DNA from: Bordetella holmesii ATCC 51541
Lineage (GTDB): Bacteria; Pseudomonadota; Gammaproteobacteria; Burkholderiales; Burkholderiaceae_B
Length of the DNA: 64,000 nt
Reading direction: 5' to 3'
Assembly (NCBI GenBank): GCA_000612485.1
Contig: CP007494.1
Coordinates: 3,534,001-3,598,000, forward strand
The position numbers were made by a program, and so were the translations under genes. Position 1 is the first letter of the stretch, and each line of letters begins with the position of its first letter. The notes beneath the pieces are model-generated. The model did no database searches. It saw nothing but the letters and a program-made list of their open reading frames with translations, and had not been told where the DNA came from. This document shows, one piece after another, positions 56,992-64,000 of the stretch.

Positions 56992-58298
56992 TGGCCGGCC
57001 TCAGCCTGTCGATCGAACCAGCCGACGCGCTCATCGATGTGCCGCGGCGCATCGTGGTGCGCGGCGCCCAACCCGGCGCAGAGGTCAGCCTGCAGACCGC
57101 AACCTCGCGCGCCGGCGTCACCTGGCGAGCCCAGGCCAGCTTCGTGGCCGATGCCCAGGGCTCGGTGGACACCACCCGCGACGCGCCCATCCGCGGCAGC
57201 TATGAGGGCGTCTCGCCCATGGGGCTGATCTGGTCCCAGGCGCCCGAGGTGGCCGGACGCCGCGAGACCTTCAACCAGCCGGTCACCGAAGCGCTTGCCA
57301 CCGAGGTTCTGGCCAGTACCCAGGACATGCACGCCAGCGGCCATTTCGTGCAGCGTCTGGCAGCCGCCGGCGTGACGCGGCGCGAGGTGCGTGAAGACGG
57401 TTTGGTGGGCACGCTTTATCTGCCTGCTGGAGAAGGACCGCATCCCGCCATCATGATTCTCAACGGCTCGGGTGGTGGCATCAATGAGCCGCGCGCCGCA
57501 CTATATGCGTCGCACGGATACGCAGCCTTTGCCTTGGGCTACTTCAAAGCGCCTGGCCTGTCCGACTACATCTCGAATACACCGCTGGAGTACTTCCAAC
57601 GCGGCCTGCAATGGCTGCGCCGTGAAGTCCGCCCCGCACACGACTTCGTCGCCCTCAGCGGTCAGTCGCGGGGAGGCGAACTGGTGCTTCTGCTGGGTGC
57701 GACGTTTGCTAAAGACGTCTCCGCCGTGATTGCCTATGTGCCTGGCGCGGTGGTTCACAGCGGCCAGAACGCGGCCGACCCCAAGGTGGGCCGCGAAGGC
57801 CCGACCTGGCTGCTCGAGGGCAAAGCGTTACCCCACGTCTGGGAGAACAACCGCACAGCCAGCTGGAAGCCTTTCGACGATGGCCCGGCACCGCCTCGCC
57901 ATGAGCTCGCCTTCCTCACCGCCTTGCAGGATCCGGACGCCGTGGCTCGTGCTCGCATTCCGGTCGAACGCATACAGGGGCCGGTCATGCTCCTGTCGGC
58001 CACCGATGACGGTTCCTGGCCATCGTCGCTGTACTCGCGCATGGTGCGCGACAAACTGACCGAAACCGGCCAGCCCCACGATGTTCGCTGGCTGGATTTC
58101 GAAAATGGCGGACACCTGATCGTGTTCCCGTATGTGCCCACCACGCAGATGGTCTACGCCCATCCGGTGTCGGGCAAGATCAGCACCAGCGGTGGCAACC
58201 CGCGCGATAACGCCCACGCCGATGAGGCGTCCTGGGCGGGCGTGCTGCAGTTCCTGCGCGGCGCCGTGGCGGCCAAGGCTCAAGGAGATACACAATGA
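56991..58298 (+). CDS. BAAT-type acyl-CoA thioesterase/acyltransferase-like hydrolase
   Basis: A 435-residue protein with two domains: an N-terminal beta-sandwich (IEPADALIDVPRRIVVRGAQPGA in parts) and a C-terminal alpha/beta hydrolase (GPHPAIMILNGSGGGINEPRAALYAS in parts; nucleophile elbow SGQSRGGE; GGHLIVFPY with the catalytic His). This is the bile acid-CoA:amino acid N-acyltransferase/acyl-CoA thioesterase family. No signal peptide. Its ATG overlaps the previous stop (TAATG). It may act on the imported compound. Intact. Confidence 0.87.
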   Translation: MAGLSLSIEPADALIDVPRRIVVRGAQPGAEVSLQTATSRAGVTWRAQASFVADAQGSVDTTRDAPIRGSYEGVSPMGLIWSQAPEVAGRRETFNQPVTEALATEVLASTQDMHASGHFVQRLAAAGVTRREVREDGLVGTLYLPAGEGPHPAIMILNGSGGGINEPRAALYASHGYAAFALGYFKAPGLSDYISNTPLEYFQRGLQWLRREVRPAHDFVALSGQSRGGELVLLLGATFAKDVSAVIAYVPGAVVHSGQNAADPKVGREGPTWLLEGKALPHVWENNRTASWKPFDDGPAPPRHELAFLTALQDPDAVARARIPVERIQGPVMLLSATDDGSWPSSLYSRMVRDKLTETGQPHDVRWLDFENGGHLIVFPYVPTTQMVYAHPVSGKISTSGGNPRDNAHADEASWAGVLQFLRGAVAAKAQGDTQ

Positions 58299-58801
58299 AT
58301 CAGCAAGACCTCGTCGACCGGCTGGTCGGCATTGACGCAGACGATGCGCTCTACACTGTGCGCCATCAGCGCGAGAAAGTCGTCGCCGCCACCCAGGGCA
58401 GCCTGGAAGCTTTGTTCGATCCCGCGCTGCCCGGCCTGTCCTTGGTCGAGCGGCTGGCTGTCGCCGTGCATGCCTGCAGGCTGACGCCCTCGCCCGAATT
58501 GGCCGACTACTACCAACAACGTCTGGTTGCCGAGAAGGCGGATCCTGCCGTGCTCGACGCACTGGCTCAGGGCGCGCCCCAGGCCGCCGGCGTGCCGCGC
58601 CTGGACGCCATGCTGGAGTTCACGCGCAAGCTGATCCAGAACCCGGTCGAGGGCGACCGGGCCGCACTTGAAGCCTTGCCTGCGGCCGGTCTATCCACCT
58701 CCGAGGTGGTGACGCTGTCTCAATTGATCGCCTTTCTGTCATATCAGGTGCGCCTGGTCGCGGGCCTGAAGGCCATGAAATCGCTGGAGCACGCTGCATG
58801 A
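58295..58801 (+). CDS. Carboxymuconolactone-decarboxylase-domain protein
   Basis: A 168-residue helical protein: LVDRLVGIDADDALYTVRHQRE in parts, LSLVERLAVAVHACRLTPSPELADYY, and MLEFTRKLIQNPVEGDRAALEAL. It matches, from memory, the 'CMD domain protein, Avi_7170 family' that always pairs with the next gene. No Cys-x-x-Cys is seen, so it is not itself a classic AhpD. AAGGAG precedes the ATG, which overlaps the hydrolase stop. Probably a partner subunit. Confidence 0.82.
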   Translation: MNQQDLVDRLVGIDADDALYTVRHQREKVVAATQGSLEALFDPALPGLSLVERLAVAVHACRLTPSPELADYYQQRLVAEKADPAVLDALAQGAPQAAGVPRLDAMLEFTRKLIQNPVEGDRAALEALPAAGLSTSEVVTLSQLIAFLSYQVRLVAGLKAMKSLEHAA

Positions 58802-59385
58802 CTACCCCGATCAAAGCACATGGCTTCACCAATGAAGTCCTCGAATGGAAAGCCTGGCTCGACACGGTGAACGTCGAGCAGGCCACGGCCCAACAGATTG
58901 CCGTGCTGGAAGAAAGCCATCCCAAAGCCAAAACCTCCGACTACTATCTGTTCCTGATTCACCAGCCGGAAATCCTGCGCCAACGCTCCACGGCCTTCAA
59001 CGCCATCATGTATGCGCCGGGCGGGCTGTCGCGCGCAGAACGCGAGCTTGGCGCCACGGTGGTGTCGCGCGTCAATGGTTGCGTCTATTGCGCCTCGGTG
59101 CACGCGCAGCGCTTCGAACAATTGGCCAAACGCACTGACGTGATCGCGGAAGTGTTCGAGAATCCGCGCCGAGCCGGCACAACGCCGCGCGAACGCGCCA
59201 TCGCCGAGTTTTCCGTCAAAATCACCGAGCACTCGGCCGCATTGCAGGCGTCGGATATCCAGGCACTCAAGGATGTAGGCCTGACCGAAGGCGAAATCCT
59301 GGATCTGCTGCACGCCGATGCCATCTTCGCCTGGGCCAACCGGCTGATGCTGAATCTGGGCGAACCGGTGTTTGCGCAGCCCTGA
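58798..59385 (+). CDS. Alkylhydroperoxidase (AhpD)-domain protein
   Basis: A 195-residue protein with the AhpD-like redox motif NGCVYCASVHAQRF (Cys95 and Cys98, His102), DYYLFLIHQPEILRQRS, FNAIMYAPGGLSRAERELG in parts, and TPRERAIAEFSVKIT. This fits the peroxidase-related, Avi_7169-type families known by name only. Its ATG overlaps the CMD stop (ATGA). Likely removes peroxides or acts as a redox relay for the monooxygenase. Last gene of the operon. Confidence 0.87.
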   Translation: MTTPIKAHGFTNEVLEWKAWLDTVNVEQATAQQIAVLEESHPKAKTSDYYLFLIHQPEILRQRSTAFNAIMYAPGGLSRAERELGATVVSRVNGCVYCASVHAQRFEQLAKRTDVIAEVFENPRRAGTTPRERAIAEFSVKITEHSAALQASDIQALKDVGLTEGEILDLLHADAIFAWANRLMLNLGEPVFAQP

Positions 59386-59472
59386 ACGCACGCCCCAAGG
59401 CGCGCGCCACGCCTGCCCACCGGATTTCGGTACACTGCGGGTTTGGTGGCCACGCCTGCCCTCGTTGTACCG

Positions 59473-60306
59473 ATGTCCAAGACTTACGATATCCGCCCCG
59501 ACCAGTCGGTCGAACTGCTCAAAGCGCTCCACATCCTGACCCGCGACGGCAAGATGAATCAGGATAGCCGGCGCAAGCTCAAGCAGGTCTACCACTTGTT
59601 TCAGTTCATCGAGCCGCTGCTGGCTGAGGTGAAGTCGCGCCGTGGCCGGGTCACGCTGGCCGACCATGGCGCGGGCAAGTCGTATTTGGGCTTCATTCTC
59701 TACGACCTGTATTTCAAGCAACTGGCCGATGACTCGCACATCTACGGGATAGAGACGCGGGAAGCTTTGGTACAAAGCTCGCAGGACCTGGCGCAACGCG
59801 CCGGCTTTGCTGGCATGTCCTTTCTCAATCTGTCGGTGGCCGAGTCCATCGTCTCGCCGCTACTGCCCGAGACCATCGACGTTGTTACCGCCCTGCACGC
59901 CTGCAATACGGCGACCGACGACGCCATCCGCTTTGCGCTGACCAAGCGCGCCGACCATATTGTGCTGGTGCCCTGTTGCCAAGCCGAGATCGCCGCCGCC
60001 CTGAGACAGAACAAGGGCGCATCGCTGGGTGACGCCGCCGAACTCTGGCGTCATCCGCTTCATACACGCGAATTCGGCAGCCAATTGACCAACGTCCTGC
60101 GCTGCCTGCAACTCGAGGCTCACGGCTACCAGGTCAGCGTGACCGAACTGGTCGGCTGGGAGCACTCCATGAAAAACGAACTCATCATCGCGCAGCACAA
60201 GCCCGATCGGCCCCGCCGCAAGGCTGCCCAGCGCCTCCATGAGATTCTGGATCGGGTGGGCCTGCCGCAATTGCGCGAGCGCTTTACCGTCCCTGCTGAC
60301 CTCTGA
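59473..60306 (+). CDS. SAM-dependent methyltransferase (Methyltransf_32-like)
   Basis: A 277-residue soluble enzyme. The SAM-binding motif ADHGAGKSYLGFILYDLYF is followed by IYGIETREALVQ, the ALHACNTATDDAI block and VLVPCCQAEIAAAL, which resembles the PCC motif of the TRM13/PF13679 group. These may methylate RNA or small molecules. Start ATG 59473 fits the conserved N-terminus (SKTYDIRPDQSVELLKALHI); the open frame to 59443 adds nothing conserved. Stands alone after the operon. Confidence 0.8.
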   Translation: MSKTYDIRPDQSVELLKALHILTRDGKMNQDSRRKLKQVYHLFQFIEPLLAEVKSRRGRVTLADHGAGKSYLGFILYDLYFKQLADDSHIYGIETREALVQSSQDLAQRAGFAGMSFLNLSVAESIVSPLLPETIDVVTALHACNTATDDAIRFALTKRADHIVLVPCCQAEIAAALRQNKGASLGDAAELWRHPLHTREFGSQLTNVLRCLQLEAHGYQVSVTELVGWEHSMKNELIIAQHKPDRPRRKAAQRLHEILDRVGLPQLRERFTVPADL

Positions 60307-60316
60307 GTCCAGCATT

Positions 60317-60757
60317 ATGACGATGCTCTTGCGCGCCGCCATGCCGCTGACGGCGGCCGCCATTTCCCTGACCGCGCTGCCCGCCAGGGGCGATGACTGT
60401 GGCACGCCACTGGCAGAGTAACGCTATCAAGCCCAGGTCTGCGCGCAAGCCGCGCTGGCCGAGCGCCAGGCCGCGATGTTCGCTCGCTATGACGCGTTGC
60501 GCCGGCAACTGCCCGACGATGAAGCCGCCTCTCTGGCCAACGACCAAGACAAGTGGCAGGGCTACATCGAGGCCGACTGCGCGGTGTATGCCGATATGGC
60601 TGGGCGCGACAATGATGCCTGGCGCCTGACTTGGGGCGAAGTCGCCCTGGCCTCATGCCGGGCCGACATGATCGCCGCCCGCGAGGACAGACTACGCCAG
60701 TACCAGGCCCTCATCGCACGCCGCAGCGCGCAACGCGCGTCCATCCTCGCGCCCTGA
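60317..60757 (+). pseudogene. LprI-like (DUF1311) exported protein with in-frame stop
   Basis: A signal peptide (LRAAMPLTAAAISLTALPARG) leads to DDCGTPLAE, then a TAA at 60419-60421. The same frame continues RYQAQVCAQAALAERQAAMFARYDALRRQLP in parts, QDKWQGYIEADCAVYADMAG and ALASCRADMIAAREDRLRQY to 60757. The spaced cysteines and W-x-x-Y-x-x-x-x-C pattern are those of the lysozyme-inhibitor LprI family. A nonsense mutation has cut it after 34 residues. Confidence 0.82.
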
Positions 60758-60766
60758 GGGGTTCGT

Positions 60767-61343
60767 TCAGTGGGTGCCCTTGTCGCTGCCCTCATCCATC
60801 AGGCGCTGCCAGCCATCGTGACCCAGAGCGCGCATCGTTTCGATGTTCTTCTCATAAATCTCGGCGGCGTCCGGAAATGCCTCGACGGCCCGGTCGATGC
60901 TTTCTTCGCGCAACAGATGCAAAATGGGATAAGGCGAACGATTGGTGTAGTTCTCAATATCGTCCGGATCGGTCTCGGCGAACTGAAACAAGGGATGGAA
61001 GGTGGCGACCTGCAACTCGCCCACCAGTCGCATGCGCTTTAGCATGCCGCTCCGACAACTCTTCGAAGTCGTTGAAATCATAAAAATCGGGTAACGCCTC
61101 GGGCAGAATCAACAACGTGGTGTCCACGCTGTCGGGGTCGGTCTGCGATAACAGCAGGAGCTCGGCTTCCAGGTCCTGCAGCACGCCCTCCTCGTCGGTG
61201 GCATCGCTGACGGCATAACGGACCTGGCCTTTGACCTGCACAGCCTTGGCGAAAGGACAGAGATTAAGGCCGATGACGGCGCTATCCAGCCAGCGGCGCA
61301 CTTCGCCGGCAACGGCCTGCGCCGCGGAAGTTTCCAGAATCAT
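60767..61343 (-). pseudogene. DUF1415 family protein, frameshifted
   Basis: From ATG 61343 (GAGG upstream) the frame reads VRRWLDSAVIGLNLCPFAKAV, TTLLILPEALPDFYDFNDFEEL and is lost near 61046-61050, where one extra base is likely. The next frame gives MLKRMRLVGELQVATFHPLFQF, DDIENYTNRSPYPILHLLREESIDRAVEAFP in parts, to 60767. CPFAKA, FHPxFQF and NYTNRSPYPxLHLLRE are the DUF1415 blocks. Function unknown. It follows the M20 peptidase by 7 bases. Confidence 0.88.
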
Positions 61344-61350
61344 ACGGACC

Positions 61351-62823
61351 TCAGGCGCCAGGCATGGCAGCCATGGTCTGCGCCACCGCTGCGGTCAATT
61401 TCTTGCCGTAAGGCACGTGCAGAAACTCGTTCGGGCCATGCGCGTTGGACTTGGGCCCCAACACGCCGCACACCATGAACTGCGCCTTGGGAAAACCCTT
61501 TTGCAGCATGCTCATCAGTGGAATCGTGCCGCCTTGACCGATATAGCCGCAAGGCGCGCCGTAGTAGTCCTGCGAGGCCAGGTCCAGCGCCTGAGACAAC
61601 CACGCTGCCGACGACGGTGCGTTCCAGCCGGTTGCCGCGCCCTCGTTAGCGTGGAATATGACCTTCGCGTTATAGGGCGAGTCCGCTTCCAGCAGCGCCT
61701 TGATCTCCTGCGACGCGGCGACCGCATCGATAAGCGGCGGCAAGCGCAGCGACAGCTTGAACGCCGTACGCGGACGCAGCACATTACCCGCGCTGGATAA
61801 AGGAGGCAGGCCTTCGGCGCCCGTAACCGACAGCGTCGGGCGCCAGGTACGGTTGAGCAGCGCCTGTTCCGGCTCGGTGGTCATGGGCAGCACAAAGCCA
61901 GCCTCGGCGCCACAGCTCCAGGGAAAACGCCGCCAGACTTCGTCGCCCAGAATCTGCGCCGTGGCTTTGACCTGATCGATACGATCGGCCGGAATCTCGC
62001 AATGCAGGCTCTGCGGCAACAGGCGGCCGGTGCCACTGTCTTCGAGGCGATCGAGCAGATGACGCAGGATACGGAAACTCGAGGGCACCACCCCGCTGGA
62101 GTCGCCCGAGTGCACACCCTCGTCCAGTACCTGGACCTCGAGCGTACCGGAGACCATGCCGCGCAACGACGTTGTCATCCAAAGCTGGTCGTAGTTGCCC
62201 GCCCCTGAATCCAGACAGACCACCAGTGCCACATTGCCCAGACGATCGCGCAGCGCATCCACATAAGGCAGCAGGTCATAGCTGCCGGACTCCTCACAGG
62301 TCTCGACGATGCCCACGCAGCGCGGGCGCGGCACACCCTGTTTGTCCAGCGCCATGATGGCCGTCAATGACGCGTAGATGGCGTAGCCATCGTCCGCGCC
62401 GCCGCGGCCATACAACTTGCCGTTTTCGTACTTGGGGGTCCAGGGGCCAAGATCCGAACGCCAGCCCGAGAACTCAGGTTGCTTGTCCAGGTGGCCGTAG
62501 AGCAGCACGGTGTCGCCGTTGTCCTTGCGCGTGGCAGGCACATCAAAAAAGATGACGGGGGTGCGGCCAGGCAAACGCACCACTTCCACCGTCATGCCGT
62601 GGATCTTCTGCGCCTGCACCCACTGAGCAGCGTCGCGCACCACCCGTTCGATATAGGCGTTTTTTTCCCAATCGGCGTCAAACGCCGGGCTCTTGGCCGG
62701 AATGGCGATGTACTCGGTCAGCGCGGGGATAATTTCGGTATCCCATTTGTCATCGACAAAAGCCTGCAAGGCTTTCGGATCCAGAGTGGGAGGCAGGGCG
62801 TCGTCAGGGACACGGGCGTTCAT
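61351..62823 (-). CDS. M20 family metallopeptidase
   Basis: A 490-residue zinc peptidase of the carnosinase/dipeptidase type. It has the metal ligand His and catalytic Asp in LLYGHLDKQPE, the bridging Asp in GRGGADDGYA, the catalytic Glu-Glu in VETCEESGSYD, a further Asp in LDSGAGNYDQL and the C-terminal His in GPKSNAHGPNEFLH. A dimerisation domain lies between. Start 62823 has GGAG. Intact; likely splits dipeptides in the cytoplasm. Confidence 0.92.
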   Translation of the reverse strand: MNARVPDDALPPTLDPKALQAFVDDKWDTEIIPALTEYIAIPAKSPAFDADWEKNAYIERVVRDAAQWVQAQKIHGMTVEVVRLPGRTPVIFFDVPATRKDNGDTVLLYGHLDKQPEFSGWRSDLGPWTPKYENGKLYGRGGADDGYAIYASLTAIMALDKQGVPRPRCVGIVETCEESGSYDLLPYVDALRDRLGNVALVVCLDSGAGNYDQLWMTTSLRGMVSGTLEVQVLDEGVHSGDSSGVVPSSFRILRHLLDRLEDSGTGRLLPQSLHCEIPADRIDQVKATAQILGDEVWRRFPWSCGAEAGFVLPMTTEPEQALLNRTWRPTLSVTGAEGLPPLSSAGNVLRPRTAFKLSLRLPPLIDAVAASQEIKALLEADSPYNAKVIFHANEGAATGWNAPSSAAWLSQALDLASQDYYGAPCGYIGQGGTIPLMSMLQKGFPKAQFMVCGVLGPKSNAHGPNEFLHVPYGKKLTAAVAQTMAAMPGA

Positions 62824-62922
62824 GAGCGGTTCTCCGTTTGGGAGCAGGCATAGCGCGAAGCCGTTATTTTAAGCCGCAATCCGTCTGGCCGCGCGTTTCG
62901 CCTAGCGGGGCTTGCTCATAAA

Positions 62923-62959
62923 AAACCCGGCAAGCGGCTGGTGGCCGCTTGCCGGGTTT
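62923..62959 (-). terminator. Intrinsic terminator downstream of purL
   Basis: AAACCCGGCAAGCGGC (62923-62938) and GCCGCTTGCCGGGTTT (62944-62959) form a perfect 16-bp stem with a 5-base loop. On the minus strand it ends in a TTTTTT run, as expected for the end of purL. It lies 20 bases past the purL stop. Confidence 0.92.
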
Positions 62960-62979
62960 GCGATAAGAGGATGCAGGAA

Positions 62980-64000
62980 TCAGCCCAACCACACTCGCGC
63001 ATTGCGGAAAAAGCGCATCCACGGCGTAAACGCGCCGCCGCTGTCTTTCTCGCCCCATTGCTGCGGCGCCCAGGACATCATGACATTACGCGTCACGCGT
63101 TCGGGATGCGGCATCAGCACGGTGAAGCGGCCATCGGCCGTGGTCACCGAGGTCAGGCCTTGCGGACTGCCGTTAGGGTTAAAGGGATAGACCTCGGTAG
63201 GCTTGCCGTGATTGTCGATGTAGCGGGCCGACGCCAGAACGCGGCTGGCATCGCCTTGCTGCGAGAAGTCGGCATAGCCTTCGCCGTGGGCCACCGCCAC
63301 CGGGATGCGCGCGCCTTCCATGCCGGCAAAAAAGATGGAGGGCGATGCCTGCACTTCCACCAGGGACAGACGCGCCTCGTACTTCTCGGATTGATTGCGC
63401 GTAAAGCGCGGCCAGAACTCGGCTCCGGGGATCATGGGCGCCAGTGCAGCCATCATCTGGCAACCGTTGCACACGCCCAAACCAAAGGTATCCGGACGGG
63501 CAAAGTAAGCGGCAAACTGATCCGACAGCTTGCTGTTAAAGCGGATGGTACGGGCCCAGCCCTCGCCGGCGCCCAGCACATCGCCATAGCTGAAGCCGCC
63601 CACTGCAACCAGGCCCTGCATGCCGGCCAGGTCGATGCGGCCAGACAGCAGATCGGTCATGTGTACGTCGACCGCCTCGAAACCCGACGTATCGAAGGCC
63701 CAGGCCATTTCAACCTGGCTATTGCAACCTTGCTCGCGCAAGATGGCTACCCGCGGACGCTTGCCCGTGGCGATGAACGGAGCCGCGACATCTTCCTGCG
63801 GATTGAAGGCGACACGCGGCGACAGGCCGGGATCGGTCGTGTCGTTCCAGACATCGAGTTCGGCCTGCGCGCAAGCGGGATTGTCGCGGCGCGCCATGAT
63901 GCGGTAGCTGACCTCGCTCCAGGCGCGGCCCAATTCGGCGCGCGGTTGGCCCCAGATCTTCTTGCCATCGCGGAAAAACTCAATCTCGTCGCCACCGTTG
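62980..64000 (-). CDS. purL: Phosphoribosylformylglycinamidine synthase, C-terminal part
   Basis: The frame is open to the window edge; the first part lies outside. The visible 339 residues are the glutaminase end of the large single-chain PurL: RPRVAILREQGCNSQVEMAWAF in parts, GGFSYGDVLGAGEGWA, the Cys nucleophile in LGVCNGCQMMAALAPMIPG and His/Glu in FTVLMPHPERVTRN. It makes formylglycinamidine ribotide in purine synthesis. Intact as far as seen. Confidence 0.96.
   Translation of the reverse strand, partial: NGGDEIEFFRDGKKIWGQPRAELGRAWSEVSYRIMARRDNPACAQAELDVWNDTTDPGLSPRVAFNPQEDVAAPFIATGKRPRVAILREQGCNSQVEMAWAFDTSGFEAVDVHMTDLLSGRIDLAGMQGLVAVGGFSYGDVLGAGEGWARTIRFNSKLSDQFAAYFARPDTFGLGVCNGCQMMAALAPMIPGAEFWPRFTRNQSEKYEARLSLVEVQASPSIFFAGMEGARIPVAVAHGEGYADFSQQGDASRVLASARYIDNHGKPTEVYPFNPNGSPQGLTSVTTADGRFTVLMPHPERVTRNVMMSWAPQQWGEKDSGGAFTPWMRFFRNARVWLG

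Overview
The window looks like a betaproteobacterial chromosome, most likely a Bordetella species. The best single clue is the element at 27.3 kb. It encodes an IS481-type transposase, has the matching ends (TGTGAA...TTCACA) and sits in a CTAG target, as IS481 does in B. pertussis and B. holmesii. Two copies of an IS3-family, IS407-group element, many broken genes and high G+C would fit B. holmesii. The species is inferred, not proven.

Layout. 0-4.9 kb: MFS fragment, frameshifted exported protein, ZIP transporter, phosphonopyruvate-hydrolase-like enzyme, DUF3008 protein, XRE-cupin regulator, and an acetyltransferase cut by IS copy 1 (4843-6041). 6.2-8.4 kb: divergent LysR regulator and MFS pump. 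8.4-14.9 kb: iron-uptake locus (Fur box, TonB receptor, cupin, broken RhtX-like permease, AraC regulator), then a NimT-like pump with an internal deletion beside an intact NimR-like regulator. 15-17 kb: sodA and an MFS pump. 17.4-26.8 kb: catabolic operon (Fe-alcohol dehydrogenase, aldehyde dehydrogenase, branched-chain-type ABC importer, AtuA pair) with a divergent LysR gene; three of its genes are broken. 26.8-29.9 kb: alkylation repair, with ada/alkA hit by both IS481 and a frameshift, and ogt intact. 29.9-36.8 kb: mixed genes (Ysc84 lipoprotein-like, AraC, broken acid phosphatase plus barrel protein, PhzF, HxlR/SDR pair, isoprenylcysteine-methyltransferase-like protein with a possible Fur box).

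36.8-42.3 kb is a decayed genomic island abutting the 3' end of guaA: AlpA regulator, AbiEi/AbiEii toxin-antitoxin pair, Fic protein and a tyrosine integrase whose frameshift removes the catalytic tyrosine. guaB-guaA follow (42.3-45.4 kb). Next come a broken DUF2239 gene and a YqjI/YqjH-like pair with a 30-bp palindromic operator. 47.9-59.4 kb is a tightly coupled operon-like run: LysR, FAD monooxygenase-like protein, dipeptide-type ABC importer, BAAT-type hydrolase and two carboxymuconolactone-decarboxylase/AhpD-family proteins. Its importer is broken three times, once by IS copy 2. The end carries a methyltransferase, a broken LprI-like gene, a broken DUF1415 gene, an M20 peptidase and the 3' part of purL.

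The overriding theme is gene decay. About 19 genes are interrupted, most by a one-base change and often in a run of G, C, A or T. Either this genome is losing accessory uptake and catabolic functions by slippage and IS insertion, or part of the signal is homopolymer sequencing error. Housekeeping genes (sodA, guaA, guaB, purL, the M20 peptidase) are intact.
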